This document shows positions 34,287-42,236 of a stretch of 64,000 nt of DNA, one piece after another. The stretch is taken from NCBI RefSeq assembly GCF_036173105.1, contig NZ_CP108053.1:8556001-8620000 (forward strand). Reading direction: 5' to 3'. A program made the translations under genes and the position numbers. Below the pieces are notes generated by a model. That model had not been told where the DNA came from. It saw only the letters and a program-made list of their open reading frames with translations, and ran no database searches. This stretch comes from Streptomyces sp. NBC_00287. Its GTDB lineage: Bacteria; Actinomycetota; Actinomycetes; Streptomycetales; Streptomycetaceae. Every line of letters begins with the position of its first letter. The first letter of the stretch is position 1.

Positions 34287-35639
34287 GTGCGCGGCACTCC
34301 CGTGACGGATCTGGTCGTCGTGCTGCCTGGCATCATGGGCAGCGTCCTGGCGCGTGACGGACACGAGGTGTGGAACCACACCCTCGCCGTCGCCGGACGG
34401 CACGCGCTCGGAGGTCTCGACGGGGTACGGCGGCTCGCGCTGCCGCCGGACGTCGGAGATGCCGACCCGGGCGACGGCGTCGAGGCGGTGGGTCTGATCA
34501 AGGGCCTGCACATCCTGCCCGGGGTCTCGGCGATCGACGGCTACGAGACTCTGCTGACGTTCCTGGAACGGCGGTTGGGCCTGTCCGCGCGGTCCGGCAA
34601 CCTCCTGCCGTTCCCGTACGACTGGCGGCTCTCGGTGCGGCTGACGGCCCGTCGGCTGGCCGCCCGGGTGGAACCGGCGCTCGCCGCCTGGCGCCTGCGG
34701 AGCGGTAACCCGGAGGCGAGGGTCGTGTTCGTGGCCCACTCCATGGGAGGACTCGTGGCCCGCTACTACCTGGACGTCCTGGGCGGAAGCGCGTACGCCC
34801 GGAGCCTGGTCACGATCGGGACGCCCTATCGGGGATCGGTCAACGCCCTCGTCTCGCTGCACGCGGGGGTGGCGCCGCGCCTGGGGCGTATGTCCGAGCC
34901 GTTCACCCAGCTGGCCCGGTCGATGCCCTCGCTGTACCAACTCCTGCCGACGTGGCGCTGTGTCGTCGACGGGGGCGGTGCCCGGTCGGATCTGGGCCGT
35001 ACCCGGGTGCCGGGTGTGGACGCGGGGCCGGCGGCCGACGCCCTTGGCTTCCACGAGGAACTGGACCGCGCCGACGGCGACGGATACGCCTTGCACGTCT
35101 TCGGCGGCTGCCGACAGCCCACCCGCCAGTCCGCCCTACTCGCGGCCGACGGCCTCGGCAGCCGCCGGGATCTCGACGGCACGGATCACCTCGGGGACGG
35201 CACGGTGCCCCGGTTCTCCTGTTTTCCGGCTCAGTTGACGGACGACTCGACCGTGCGCTTCTTCGCCCAGAAGCACGGAGCGCTCCAGAACGAGCGGACT
35301 TTGCTCAACCAGCTGGAAGCCCTGCTGACCGCCCGTGATCCGCGGCAGTTCCTCGACGGCGGACAGGAGCTGGGCGTCGACCTGCCCGAGGTCGCCGACG
35401 GCGGTGACTGCCCCGTGGAAGTCGTGGCCGACGACGACCGGCTGACCTTGTCCGCCACCGCCGTGGACGTCGAGACGGGCCACGTGGGCGCAAGCCGATC
35501 CCTGCGTAACCGCGGCGAGGGCATCTACAGCACCCGGCTCACCCTCCCCGGCCCGGGCGCCTGGCGCGTCACGGTAGGGGACCCGGTGAACCCCGGAAGG
35601 GTGCATGAGGTGAGCGGCATCGTGCTGGTGGGGGAGTAG
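34287..35639 (+). CDS. LCAT-like lipase/acyltransferase (alpha/beta hydrolase) with C-terminal beta domain
   Basis: This 450-residue protein matches the lecithin:cholesterol acyltransferase-type lipases: VVLPGIMGSVLARDGHEVW (oxyanion region), LLPFPYDWRLSVR, nucleophile elbow VFVAHSMGGLVARYY (Ser152), GDGTVPRFS (Asp304) and FFAQKHGALQN (His330). A ~90-residue C-terminal beta-sandwich-like part (PVEVVADDDRLTLSATAVDV onward) is an addition to the core. There is no signal peptide, so the enzyme is cytosolic and would act on membrane or intracellular lipids. GTG 34287 has AGGGGGG 6 nt upstream. It shares a ~100-nt promoter region with the caspase-NTPase-WD40 gene, suggesting joint function. Confidence 0.87.
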   Translation: MRGTPVTDLVVVLPGIMGSVLARDGHEVWNHTLAVAGRHALGGLDGVRRLALPPDVGDADPGDGVEAVGLIKGLHILPGVSAIDGYETLLTFLERRLGLSARSGNLLPFPYDWRLSVRLTARRLAARVEPALAAWRLRSGNPEARVVFVAHSMGGLVARYYLDVLGGSAYARSLVTIGTPYRGSVNALVSLHAGVAPRLGRMSEPFTQLARSMPSLYQLLPTWRCVVDGGGARSDLGRTRVPGVDAGPAADALGFHEELDRADGDGYALHVFGGCRQPTRQSALLAADGLGSRRDLDGTDHLGDGTVPRFSCFPAQLTDDSTVRFFAQKHGALQNERTLLNQLEALLTARDPRQFLDGGQELGVDLPEVADGGDCPVEVVADDDRLTLSATAVDVETGHVGASRSLRNRGEGIYSTRLTLPGPGAWRVTVGDPVNPGRVHEVSGIVLVGE

Positions 35640-35651
35640 GCCGTACCGGGT

Positions 35652-36299
35652 TCAGCGGGGAAGGTCGAACCCGAGCGCCGCCGCCGCCTCCTGCGGGGTC
35701 GCCTGTGTCCAGCGCTCGGCCATCGCCTGGTTCGACGACAGCGAGCGCAGCTCTGCCCGGTCGAGATAGAGCATCCCGTTCAAGTGGTCCGTCTCGTGCT
35801 GCACGATGCGGGCGGGCCAGCCGGTGAACACCTCGTCGATCGCACGGCCTTGCTCGTCCTCGCCCGTCAGGCGTACCTCGGCGGGTCGGGTCACCACCGC
35901 CTGCCAGCCCGGCACGCTCAGGCAGCCCTCGAAGAAGGTGGCTCGGGCGGGTCCGACGGGTTTGTACGACGGGTTCACCAGCACCCGGAACGGTTGGGGG
36001 ACCCGGCCACGGGCCCGGCGTACTTCCTCCGTCACCGGTGCCGGGTCCTCGAGCACGGCGATCCGCAGCGGGACGCCCACCTGCGGTGCCGCCAGGCCCA
36101 CGCCCGGGGCCGTGTGCATGGTGAGGCGCAGGGCCTCGATGAAGCGGGAGAGCAGGGCTGGGGGCAACTGGCCGTCGTAGCGCTCGGATTCGCGTCGCAG
36201 TACCGGCTCGCCTGCGGCGACGATCGGCAACGGGCCGTCCGTGGCGAGGAGTTGTTCGACCAGTTCGGCCAGTGGCGCGTGATCACTCGGGGATGCCAT
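35652..36299 (-). CDS. def: peptide deformylase
   Basis: This metalloenzyme removes N-formyl groups from new proteins. At 215 residues it carries the three family motifs: GVGLAAPQ (66-73), EGCLSVPG with metal-ligand Cys126, and QHETDHLNG with His168, Glu169 and His172. An N-terminal extension of ~30 residues and FTGWPAR before motif 3 fit the actinobacterial second (paralogous) deformylases. It converges on the lipase gene with a 12-nt gap. Confidence 0.95.
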   Translation of the reverse strand: MASPSDHAPLAELVEQLLATDGPLPIVAAGEPVLRRESERYDGQLPPALLSRFIEALRLTMHTAPGVGLAAPQVGVPLRIAVLEDPAPVTEEVRRARGRVPQPFRVLVNPSYKPVGPARATFFEGCLSVPGWQAVVTRPAEVRLTGEDEQGRAIDEVFTGWPARIVQHETDHLNGMLYLDRAELRSLSSNQAMAERWTQATPQEAAAALGFDLPR

Positions 36300-36328
36300 C
36301 GCGTCAGGATGCCATGAGCCCGCCGCCT

Positions 36329-36342
36329 GTGACGCAGGTCAC
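36329..36342. promoter_or_regulatory. Crp-like palindrome between def and PepSY gene
   Basis: GTGAC, GCAG, GTCAC is a perfect 5-bp inverted repeat and fits the pattern GTG-N6-GNCAC described for Streptomyces Crp. It lies 30 nt upstream of def and 89 nt upstream of the PepSY gene. A match this short can occur by chance. Confidence 0.4.
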
Positions 36343-36430
36343 TTCAAATGCCGGGAACTCCAGGGCGCCTCGGTCCGACTACTGGACCGCTACAGCAGAA
36401 CCAGCGTCCCCAGCCCGGAGAGGCCCGCCG

Positions 36431-37822
36431 ATGTCCACCGCTCCCTCGACCACCAAGGACGAGGCCCAACAGCCCGACGCCGCCCCAGCGCCGGCCCGCC
36501 GCACCTGGGCGCCCCTGCGCCCGCTGATCCTGCGGCTGCACTTCTACGCCGGAGTGCTCGTCGCCCCGTTCCTGCTCGTCGCCGCCGCGACCGGCTTTCT
36601 GTACGCCGCCTCGTTCCAGGCCGAGAAGATCGTGTACGCGCACGAGCTGACCGTCCCCGTCGGCGACGAGAAGCTGCCGATCTCCGAGCAGGTCGCCGCC
36701 GCCCGCAAGGCCCACCCCGAGGGCGCGGTCACGGCCGTACGGCCCTCGCCCGAGGACGACGCGACCACCAGGGTGCTGCTGTCCGGGGTCAAGGGCGTCG
36801 ACGAGACCCACTCCCTCGCCGTCTTCGTCGACCCGTACACCGCCGAGGTGCGCGGCTCTCTCGAACAGTACGGCTCCACCGGCGCCCTTCCGCTGCGCAC
36901 GTGGATCGACGAGTTCCACCGCGATCTGCGCCTCGGTGAGAGCGGCCGGCTGTACAGCGAACTCGCCGCCAGCTGGTTGTGGGTGATCGCCCTCGGCGGT
37001 CTGGTGCTGTGGTTCTCGCGTCGGCGGGCCCTGCGCAAGGTGCGCGGCACCAACGGGCGCCGCCGCACCTTGGGCCTGCACGGCACGGTCGGCGCCTGGG
37101 CCGCCGCCGGGTTCCTCTTCCTGTCGGCGACCGGTCTGACCTGGTCGCAGTACTCCGGCGCCAACATCGACGAACTGCGCACCTCGCTCGGCGGGGCGAC
37201 CCCGTCGATCTCGGCGAGCGCGGGCGGCGAGCACTCCGGTCACGGCTCCTCTGCCGCCGCCGGGGACGCGGCGCACGGCGTCGGCCTCGACAAGGTGCTC
37301 GCGGCGGCCCGCGCCAAGGGGCTCGGCGACCCGGTCGAGATCGTGCCGCCCGCGGACGCGGAGTCGGCGTACGTGGTGAAGCAGGTCCAGCGCAGCTGGC
37401 CGACGAAGCAGGACTCCGTCGCCGTCGACCCCGCTACCGGCCAGGTCACCGACGAACTGCGGTTCGCCGACTACCCGGTGCTCGCCAAGCTGACCCGCTG
37501 GGGCATCGATCTGCACACCGGCGTGCTGTTCGGTCTGGTCAGCCAGATCGCCCTGATGCTGCTCGCGCTCTCGCTGATCGTGCTGATCGTCTGGGGCTAC
37601 CGCATGTGGTGGCAGCGCGGACGGGGCTCCGCATTCGGTCGGCCGATCCCGCGCGGCGCCTGGCAGCAGGTGCCGCCGCAGATCCTGGTGCCGCTGGCGG
37701 TCGTGGTCGCGGTCATCGGCTACTTCGTCCCGCTGCTCGGGATCACCCTGGTGGCCTTCCTCGCCGTCGACATCGTGCTCGGCGAGATCGCCCACAGGCG
37801 GGGGACGGTGAGCACCGAGTAG
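36431..37822 (+). CDS. PepSY-associated transmembrane protein
   Basis: This 463-residue membrane protein has TM1 (LRLHFYAGVLVAPFLLVAAA), two extracytoplasmic PepSY-like stretches (EQVAAARKAHPEGAVTAVRP, VFVDPYTAEVRGSL), a conserved His/Arg pair (WIDEFHRDLRLGESGRL), then several further TM helices. A His/Ser/Gly-rich loop (GGEHSGHGSSAAAGDAAHG) sits between helices and could bind metal. The family resembles iron- or copper-related FloP/SidC-like membrane proteins. GGAGAGG precedes ATG 36431. Confidence 0.88.
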   Translation: MSTAPSTTKDEAQQPDAAPAPARRTWAPLRPLILRLHFYAGVLVAPFLLVAAATGFLYAASFQAEKIVYAHELTVPVGDEKLPISEQVAAARKAHPEGAVTAVRPSPEDDATTRVLLSGVKGVDETHSLAVFVDPYTAEVRGSLEQYGSTGALPLRTWIDEFHRDLRLGESGRLYSELAASWLWVIALGGLVLWFSRRRALRKVRGTNGRRRTLGLHGTVGAWAAAGFLFLSATGLTWSQYSGANIDELRTSLGGATPSISASAGGEHSGHGSSAAAGDAAHGVGLDKVLAAARAKGLGDPVEIVPPADAESAYVVKQVQRSWPTKQDSVAVDPATGQVTDELRFADYPVLAKLTRWGIDLHTGVLFGLVSQIALMLLALSLIVLIVWGYRMWWQRGRGSAFGRPIPRGAWQQVPPQILVPLAVVVAVIGYFVPLLGITLVAFLAVDIVLGEIAHRRGTVSTE

Positions 37823-37828
37823 GCGTGA

Positions 37829-38251
37829 CTACTTGAGCTCGGCGTTCGCCCGCTCGGTGATGAGCGTCAGCACCCGTCCGGCGACTGCGAGGTCCTCCTT
37901 GGGGATGTCGGCGTAGATCCGGGCGCTGATGGGGGCCGTCTCGGCCGACGTCGTCCCGAACAGGTCGCGTCCGGCGTCCGTGATCCCCACCTGAGGGGTC
38001 AGCAGCTCCTTCGCGATCAGCTCATCGACCACGGAGTGGGCCTCCGCTGTGTCGATCTTCAGCGCGCCGACGACACCGTCGACGAGCCGGTCCCGCTCGA
38101 CCGGTCCGTCGGCCGTGGCGACGAGGCGGAGGGTGACGGACTGCTGGAACGTCACCCCGTGGCGGGCCAGCACGCTCTCCAGAACCGCGCGGCCCGCGTA
38201 ATGGGCCAGGGCGATGACACGGGGGTCGAGCAGGGGAGTGGTGGTGGTCAT
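37829..38251 (-). CDS. winged-helix MarR-like protein, 140 residues
   Basis: This small helical protein has a MarR-like pattern (RHGVTFQQSVTLRLVATADG, VDELIAKELLTPQVGITDAG), but the recognition helix is weak. Its ATG overlaps the stop of the upstream MarR gene as ATGA, so the two are co-translated and may form a heteromer. It ends 6 nt from the convergent PepSY gene. Confidence 0.75.
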   Translation of the reverse strand: MTTTTPLLDPRVIALAHYAGRAVLESVLARHGVTFQQSVTLRLVATADGPVERDRLVDGVVGALKIDTAEAHSVVDELIAKELLTPQVGITDAGRDLFGTTSAETAPISARIYADIPKEDLAVAGRVLTLITERANAELK

Positions 38252-38748
38252 GACTGCTCCTCAGTGTTCGCTGCGTTCTCGGTGTTCTCGCTGAACGGAT
38301 CGAGCGGTGCGTCGAGCAGGGTGGCCAGGTCGGCGGTGAACTCCCGGGCCCGGCGGCTGTCGAGCCCCCCGAGCGGCTCCAGCAGTTGCTGGAGAAGACC
38401 CTGGACGACCTTGATGGCCTGGCCCGTCACCTCGCGGCCCCGCTCGGTGAGCGCCAGTTGGACAGCGCGTGGGTCCTTGGGGTCACGGGTGCGCTCCAGG
38501 AGCCCGGCGGACTCCAGGGCGCGGGCCAGCTTGGAGACGTAGAGCGGTTCGAGTCCGGTGTGGTCGGCCAGGCGCCGCTGGCTGGGGCGCAGTCCGGAGC
38601 GGTACATGCCGTACAGCGACGCCACCAGGGCGTACTGCGCGTGCGTCAGCCCCAGCGGGGCCACCGCGCGGTCGACCGCGACCCGCCACTTCATCGACAG
38701 ACGCCAGACCAGGAAGCCGGGCGTCGCGCCCTCGGATGCCGTACTCAT
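38248..38748 (-). CDS. MarR family transcriptional regulator
   Basis: This 166-residue protein has winged-helix motifs GLTHAQYALVASLYGMYRSG, QRRLADHTGLEPLYVSKLAR, ALESAGLLERTRDPKDPRAV and QLALTERGREV. ATG 38748 is preferred to the upstream in-frame TTG. No Shine-Dalgarno, but TACTCT lies 7 nt upstream, inside a palindromic region, pointing to leaderless autoregulated expression. It forms an operon with the next MarR-like gene and is divergent from pirin. Confidence 0.9.
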   Translation of the reverse strand: MSTASEGATPGFLVWRLSMKWRVAVDRAVAPLGLTHAQYALVASLYGMYRSGLRPSQRRLADHTGLEPLYVSKLARALESAGLLERTRDPKDPRAVQLALTERGREVTGQAIKVVQGLLQQLLEPLGGLDSRRAREFTADLATLLDAPLDPFSENTENAANTEEQS

Positions 38749-38758
38749 GACCAATAGA

Positions 38759-38777
38759 GTACATAGCTACTATGTAC
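38759..38777. promoter_or_regulatory. MarR-type palindromic operator
   Basis: GTACATAG, CTA, CTATGTAC is a perfect 8-bp inverted repeat. A neighbouring GGCTACTAT (38780-38788) repeats part of it, so a second half-site may be present. The palindrome begins 11 nt upstream of ATG 38748 and would cover the MarR promoter. The AT-rich block stands out in this GC-rich DNA. Confidence 0.75.
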
Positions 38778-38823
38778 ATGGCTACTATTTTGGGGTGAGG
38801 GCGTGAAGTCCGCCGGAGTTGGC

Positions 38824-38853
38824 CTGACGGAAAGGCCCCGACGGGGCTACTTT
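38824..38853 (+). promoter_or_regulatory. leaderless promoter of the pirin gene
   Basis: CTGACG (38824-38829) and TACTTT (38848-38853) are 18 nt apart. The -10 ends 7 nt before ATG 38861, and no ribosome site intervenes. Confidence 0.55.
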
Positions 38854-38860
38854 GGGCGGC

Positions 38861-39826
38861 ATGAGCAATCTTGATCGCGAGCCCGTGCCCGCGGTGTGCG
38901 GCGGCCGTGGCTTCGTCGTGGCGGAGCCCGTACGGGAACTCCTCAGCCCGCGCCGGGTCAAGCTCGGCGAGTCCTCCGAAGTGCGCCGACTCCTGCCCAA
39001 CCTGGGCCGCCGCATGGTGGGCGCCTGGTGCTTCGTCGATCACTACGGTCCCGACGACATCGCCGACGAGCCCGGTATGCAGGTGCCCCCGCACCCGCAC
39101 ATGGGTCTGCAGACGGTGAGCTGGCTGCACGAGGGCGAGGTGCTGCACCGGGACTCCACCGGCAGCCTGCAGACGATCCGCCCGCGTGAGCTGGGCCTGA
39201 TGACCTCGGGTCGGGCGATCAGCCACTCCGAGGAGAGCCCGAAGCCGCACGCCCGCTTCCTGCACGGCGCGCAGCTCTGGGTCGCCCTGCCCGACAGCGA
39301 CCGCCACACCGAGCCGCACTTCGAGCACCACTCCGAGCTGCCCGTCGTCACGGCGCCCGGCCTCACCGCCACGCTGATCCTCGGCGCCCTCGACGGCGCC
39401 CGCTCACCCGGAACGACGTACACGCCCCTCGTCGGCGCCGACCTGGCGCTCGCCCGCGGCGCGGACGTACGCCTGCCACTGGAGCCGGACTTCGAGTACG
39501 CCGTGCTGTCCATGTCCGGCGAGGCCCACGTGGACGGCGTACCTGTCCTCCCCGGTTCGATGCTCTACCTCGGCTGCGGCCGCACCGAACTCCCGCTGCG
39601 CGCCGAGTCGGAGGCGGGCCTGATGCTCCTGGGCGGCGAGCCGTTCGAGGAGGAGCTGATCATGTTCTGGAACTGGATCGGACGGTCCCAGCAAGAGATC
39701 GAACAGGCGCGTCAGGACTGGATGTCCGGCACCCGCTTCGGCGAGGTGAAGGGGTACGACGGTGCTCCGCTGCCCGCCCCCGAGTTGCCGGCGGGGCAGT
39801 TGAAACCCCGGGGGCGGGTGCGTTGA
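38861..39826 (+). CDS. pirin family protein
   Basis: This 321-residue bicupin has the pirin N-terminal metal motif VPPHPHMGLQTVSWLHEGEV (His residues of the first cupin), GLMTSGRAISHSEESP, LHGAQLWVALPDSDRH, and a second, less conserved cupin containing VLSMSGEAHVDGVPV. Pirins bind iron and some have quercetinase activity or act as redox regulators. The C-terminal ~40 residues (FWNWIGRSQQEIEQARQDWM) are typical. The MarR gene facing it is the likely regulator. Confidence 0.93.
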   Translation: MSNLDREPVPAVCGGRGFVVAEPVRELLSPRRVKLGESSEVRRLLPNLGRRMVGAWCFVDHYGPDDIADEPGMQVPPHPHMGLQTVSWLHEGEVLHRDSTGSLQTIRPRELGLMTSGRAISHSEESPKPHARFLHGAQLWVALPDSDRHTEPHFEHHSELPVVTAPGLTATLILGALDGARSPGTTYTPLVGADLALARGADVRLPLEPDFEYAVLSMSGEAHVDGVPVLPGSMLYLGCGRTELPLRAESEAGLMLLGGEPFEEELIMFWNWIGRSQQEIEQARQDWMSGTRFGEVKGYDGAPLPAPELPAGQLKPRGRVR

Positions 39827-40099
39827 CCTGCAGGAATGCCTGAGCTCCTGTGGTTGACGGGTGGGAAGTGGCCGGGTGCTGCCTCTCGCCACTCGGTCGC
39901 TCATGGAAGGCTGGCAGATCTCTTGCTGACCTAATGCAGACTCTGCTGATGCCTTGCCAGGTGGGGTTGAGCTGCTCTTTACGCAGCTCCGTGGTGCATG
40001 GCGGTCTTGCAGATTCGGTGGCGGCCAGACAAGTGCACGGCGGCGAAAGGCCCGGAGCATGCGGGCGAGGGCAGCCACTGCATGTCACAGCGCCCACCG

Positions 40100-40648
40100 C
40101 TACCTGCCCGTCGAGGCGTTATCGACGCGGACGAGTCGATAGCTGTGTTCGTACGTCGATTCGCCGCGGCCGCGTGCCGCGAGGATGAGTGCGTTCACTC
40201 GGGGGTGATGTCGGCGCAGCCTGTTCAGGGCGTCTATGGGGACTCCTGGAAGTGCAGCCGCCGGCTGGATGCGGGCGCCCGCGCGAAGCTCTTTGAGTAG
40301 TACCCGCAATGCGATGGGCGTCATCGGGGCAGGCGTGCCGTTGGTGGCGAGCGCGTGCGACTGCGCGAGCGTGCTCGCACTCGCCATGGCTGCGGCGAAC
40401 GCGGGTTCCTGGATCTGCCAGGTCCAGAGCTGGCGCTGCGGCACCCCCGCGGCCGCGGCGCAGCCGGCCGGCCCCAGACCGGGCGTCGCCGCCCAAAGGG
40501 CCTTCGCCATGTGGGCCGGTGTCTCCTCGCGAAGGCTGGGACTTCTTCCCAAGGCTGCGAGGAACTCGTTATCGAGCTCGTCTTGTGCGGCGACGCGTGC
40601 CACGACGCCGTCAGCCCAGGCCGCCAGGCGGCGGTCGGAATCATCCAT
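40100..40648 (-). CDS. putative helix-turn-helix protein, 182 residues
   Basis: Starting at ATG 40648 the frame encodes a helical protein with a segment like a small-terminase/resolvase HTH (AAAAGVPQRQLWTWQIQEPA, FAAAMASASTLAQ). The rest is Ala-rich with no recognised domain. In-frame GTG 40657 with GAGGG upstream is an alternative start. It is divergent from the MFS exporter across the two CsoR-like boxes, so a regulatory role is plausible but unproven. I do not recognise the family. Confidence 0.5.
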   Translation of the reverse strand: MDDSDRRLAAWADGVVARVAAQDELDNEFLAALGRSPSLREETPAHMAKALWAATPGLGPAGCAAAAGVPQRQLWTWQIQEPAFAAAMASASTLAQSHALATNGTPAPMTPIALRVLLKELRAGARIQPAAALPGVPIDALNRLRRHHPRVNALILAARGRGESTYEHSYRLVRVDNASTGR

Positions 40649-40721
40649 TGCATCCACCAGGGCCCTCAGCCAGAAAGTGCACGGGCCCCCGGCTGCAGTC
40701 GGGCGGCTCCACCTCACCTGT

Positions 40722-40774
40722 ATACCCCCTAGGGGTATGTTACGTTTGCGGCCGCCAGGTACCCCCCAGGGGTA
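40722..40774. promoter_or_regulatory. two CsoR-like operator boxes
   Basis: Box 1: ATACCCC, CTA, GGGGTAT (40722-40738). Box 2: TACCCC, CCA, GGGGTA (40760-40774). Both have a 3-nt spacer and their centres are 37 nt apart. The TACCC...GGGTA form resembles CsoR-family operators (for example Bacillus copZA). TATATA (40773-40778) just before the MFS ribosome site may be part of its -10. Confidence 0.7.
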
Positions 40775-40793
40775 TATAGAGAAAGGTGGAGCC

Positions 40794-42236
40794 ATGTCAG
40801 CCGTCAATCCCCGGCGCTGGTGGGCGCTCGTCGTGCTCGCCGCTGCCCAGTTCATGGTGATCATGGACACGTCCATAATCGGGGTGGCGCTCCCCGAGAT
40901 GCAGAAGGACCTCGGCTTCTCGCAGGGCGAGTTGCAATGGGTCTTCAACGCCTACGTCATCGCCTTCGGCGGGCTGCTACTGCTCGGCGGCCGTCTCTCC
41001 GACCTACTCGGCGCACGCAAGATCTTCAGCACCGGTTGGGTCGTGCTGATCGCCGGTTCGATCGTCGCGGCCGCCGCGCAGACGGCCTGGGTGGAAGTCA
41101 TCGGCCGCGCTGTGCAGGGCGTTGGCGGTGCGCTCATCGCGCCTTCGGCCATGACCCTGCTGATGATGCTCTTCGCGCACGACCCGAAGGAGCTCGGCAA
41201 GGCCATGGCGCTCTACGGCGCCGCCGCCCCCGCGGGCGGTACAGCCGGTGTCTTCCTCGGTGGCGTGTTCACCGAGTGGCTCAGCTGGCCGTGGATCTTC
41301 ATCATCTACGTCCCGATCGGCGTCGCCACCCTCGCGGCCACCAAGCTGCTGCCCGCCGTCGGCAGCCGACGCGGCGCCGTCGACGTGCTCGGAGCAGCCG
41401 CGGTCACCGCCGGCCTGGCGCTCGCCGTCTTTGCCATCGTCCGTGCGCCCGAAGTCGGGTGGGTTTCGGGTGGCACGGTGCTTCAACTGGTCGGTGCCGC
41501 CGCCCTGCTCGTGCTCTTCTTCGTGATCCAGAAGACGGTGCGCGAGCCGCTGATGCCGCTCGGCATCTGGCGTGTCCTGCGGCTCGGCTCGGCCAACCTG
41601 GCGATGACCCTGCTCGGTGCCGCGTGGATCCCGATGTGGTACTTCCTCAACCTGTACCTCCAACAGGTGCTCGGCTATGGGGCCTTCGCGTCCGGTGCCG
41701 CGCTGCTGCCGATGACCGGCCTGTTGATGATCTTCATGACGGCCATCACGGCGAGGCTGATGGCCAGGTTCGGTGCCAAGCCGCTGATTGGCGGGGGCCT
41801 GCTTGTCCTCGCGGCTGGACTGCTGTGGCTGTCCGCCGTCGAGCCCACCGGAACCTTCGTGGTCGACGTCCTGCCCGCCTCGCTGGTTGCGGCTCTGGGT
41901 ATGTCGCTCGCCTACATCCCGGCGATGATGGCCGCCATGTCCGCCGCGCCGCAGGAGCAGGCGGGCCTGGCTTCCGGCATCGTCAACACCACGTACCAGG
42001 TGGGCTCGGCGCTCGGTCTCGCGGCGCTGACCGCGGTGGCAACCTCGCAGGGCGCCGGCCAGTTGGGCAACTTGCCCGCACTGACGGACGGCTTCAGCGC
42101 GGCGTTCATCTGGGCCGCCGCGATCGCCGCGGCCGGTGGACTGATCACCCTGCTGGTGATGCGAAGCGACAAGGCGACTGCCACGCAGGCCGACGCCGCT
42201 CCGACGGCACAGGAGGAGCGGGTCGGCGTCCGGTAG
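40794..42236 (+). CDS. MFS transporter, DHA2 (EmrB/QacA) family
   Basis: This 480-residue protein with about 14 predicted membrane segments has the DHA2 signatures AAAQFMVIMDTSIIGVALPE and LQWVFNAYVIAFGGLLLLGG, motif A GGRLSDLLGARKIFSTGW and motif C AAPAGGTAGVFLGGVFTEW. It is a proton-driven exporter, probably of drugs or toxic compounds. GAAAGGTGGA precedes ATG 40794. The two CsoR-like palindromes directly upstream imply induction by copper, persulfide, formaldehyde or a related CsoR/CstR/FrmR signal. No CsoR gene is in the window. Confidence 0.93.
   Translation: MSAVNPRRWWALVVLAAAQFMVIMDTSIIGVALPEMQKDLGFSQGELQWVFNAYVIAFGGLLLLGGRLSDLLGARKIFSTGWVVLIAGSIVAAAAQTAWVEVIGRAVQGVGGALIAPSAMTLLMMLFAHDPKELGKAMALYGAAAPAGGTAGVFLGGVFTEWLSWPWIFIIYVPIGVATLAATKLLPAVGSRRGAVDVLGAAAVTAGLALAVFAIVRAPEVGWVSGGTVLQLVGAAALLVLFFVIQKTVREPLMPLGIWRVLRLGSANLAMTLLGAAWIPMWYFLNLYLQQVLGYGAFASGAALLPMTGLLMIFMTAITARLMARFGAKPLIGGGLLVLAAGLLWLSAVEPTGTFVVDVLPASLVAALGMSLAYIPAMMAAMSAAPQEQAGLASGIVNTTYQVGSALGLAALTAVATSQGAGQLGNLPALTDGFSAAFIWAAAIAAAGGLITLLVMRSDKATATQADAAPTAQEERVGVR

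Noticed and set aside
39827..40099. Possible transposase remnant between pirin and the HTH gene
   Set aside because: Less GC-rich stretch with several short frames on both strands, but none carries a recognisable DDE, HTH or repeat-end signature. Left as plain intergenic DNA.
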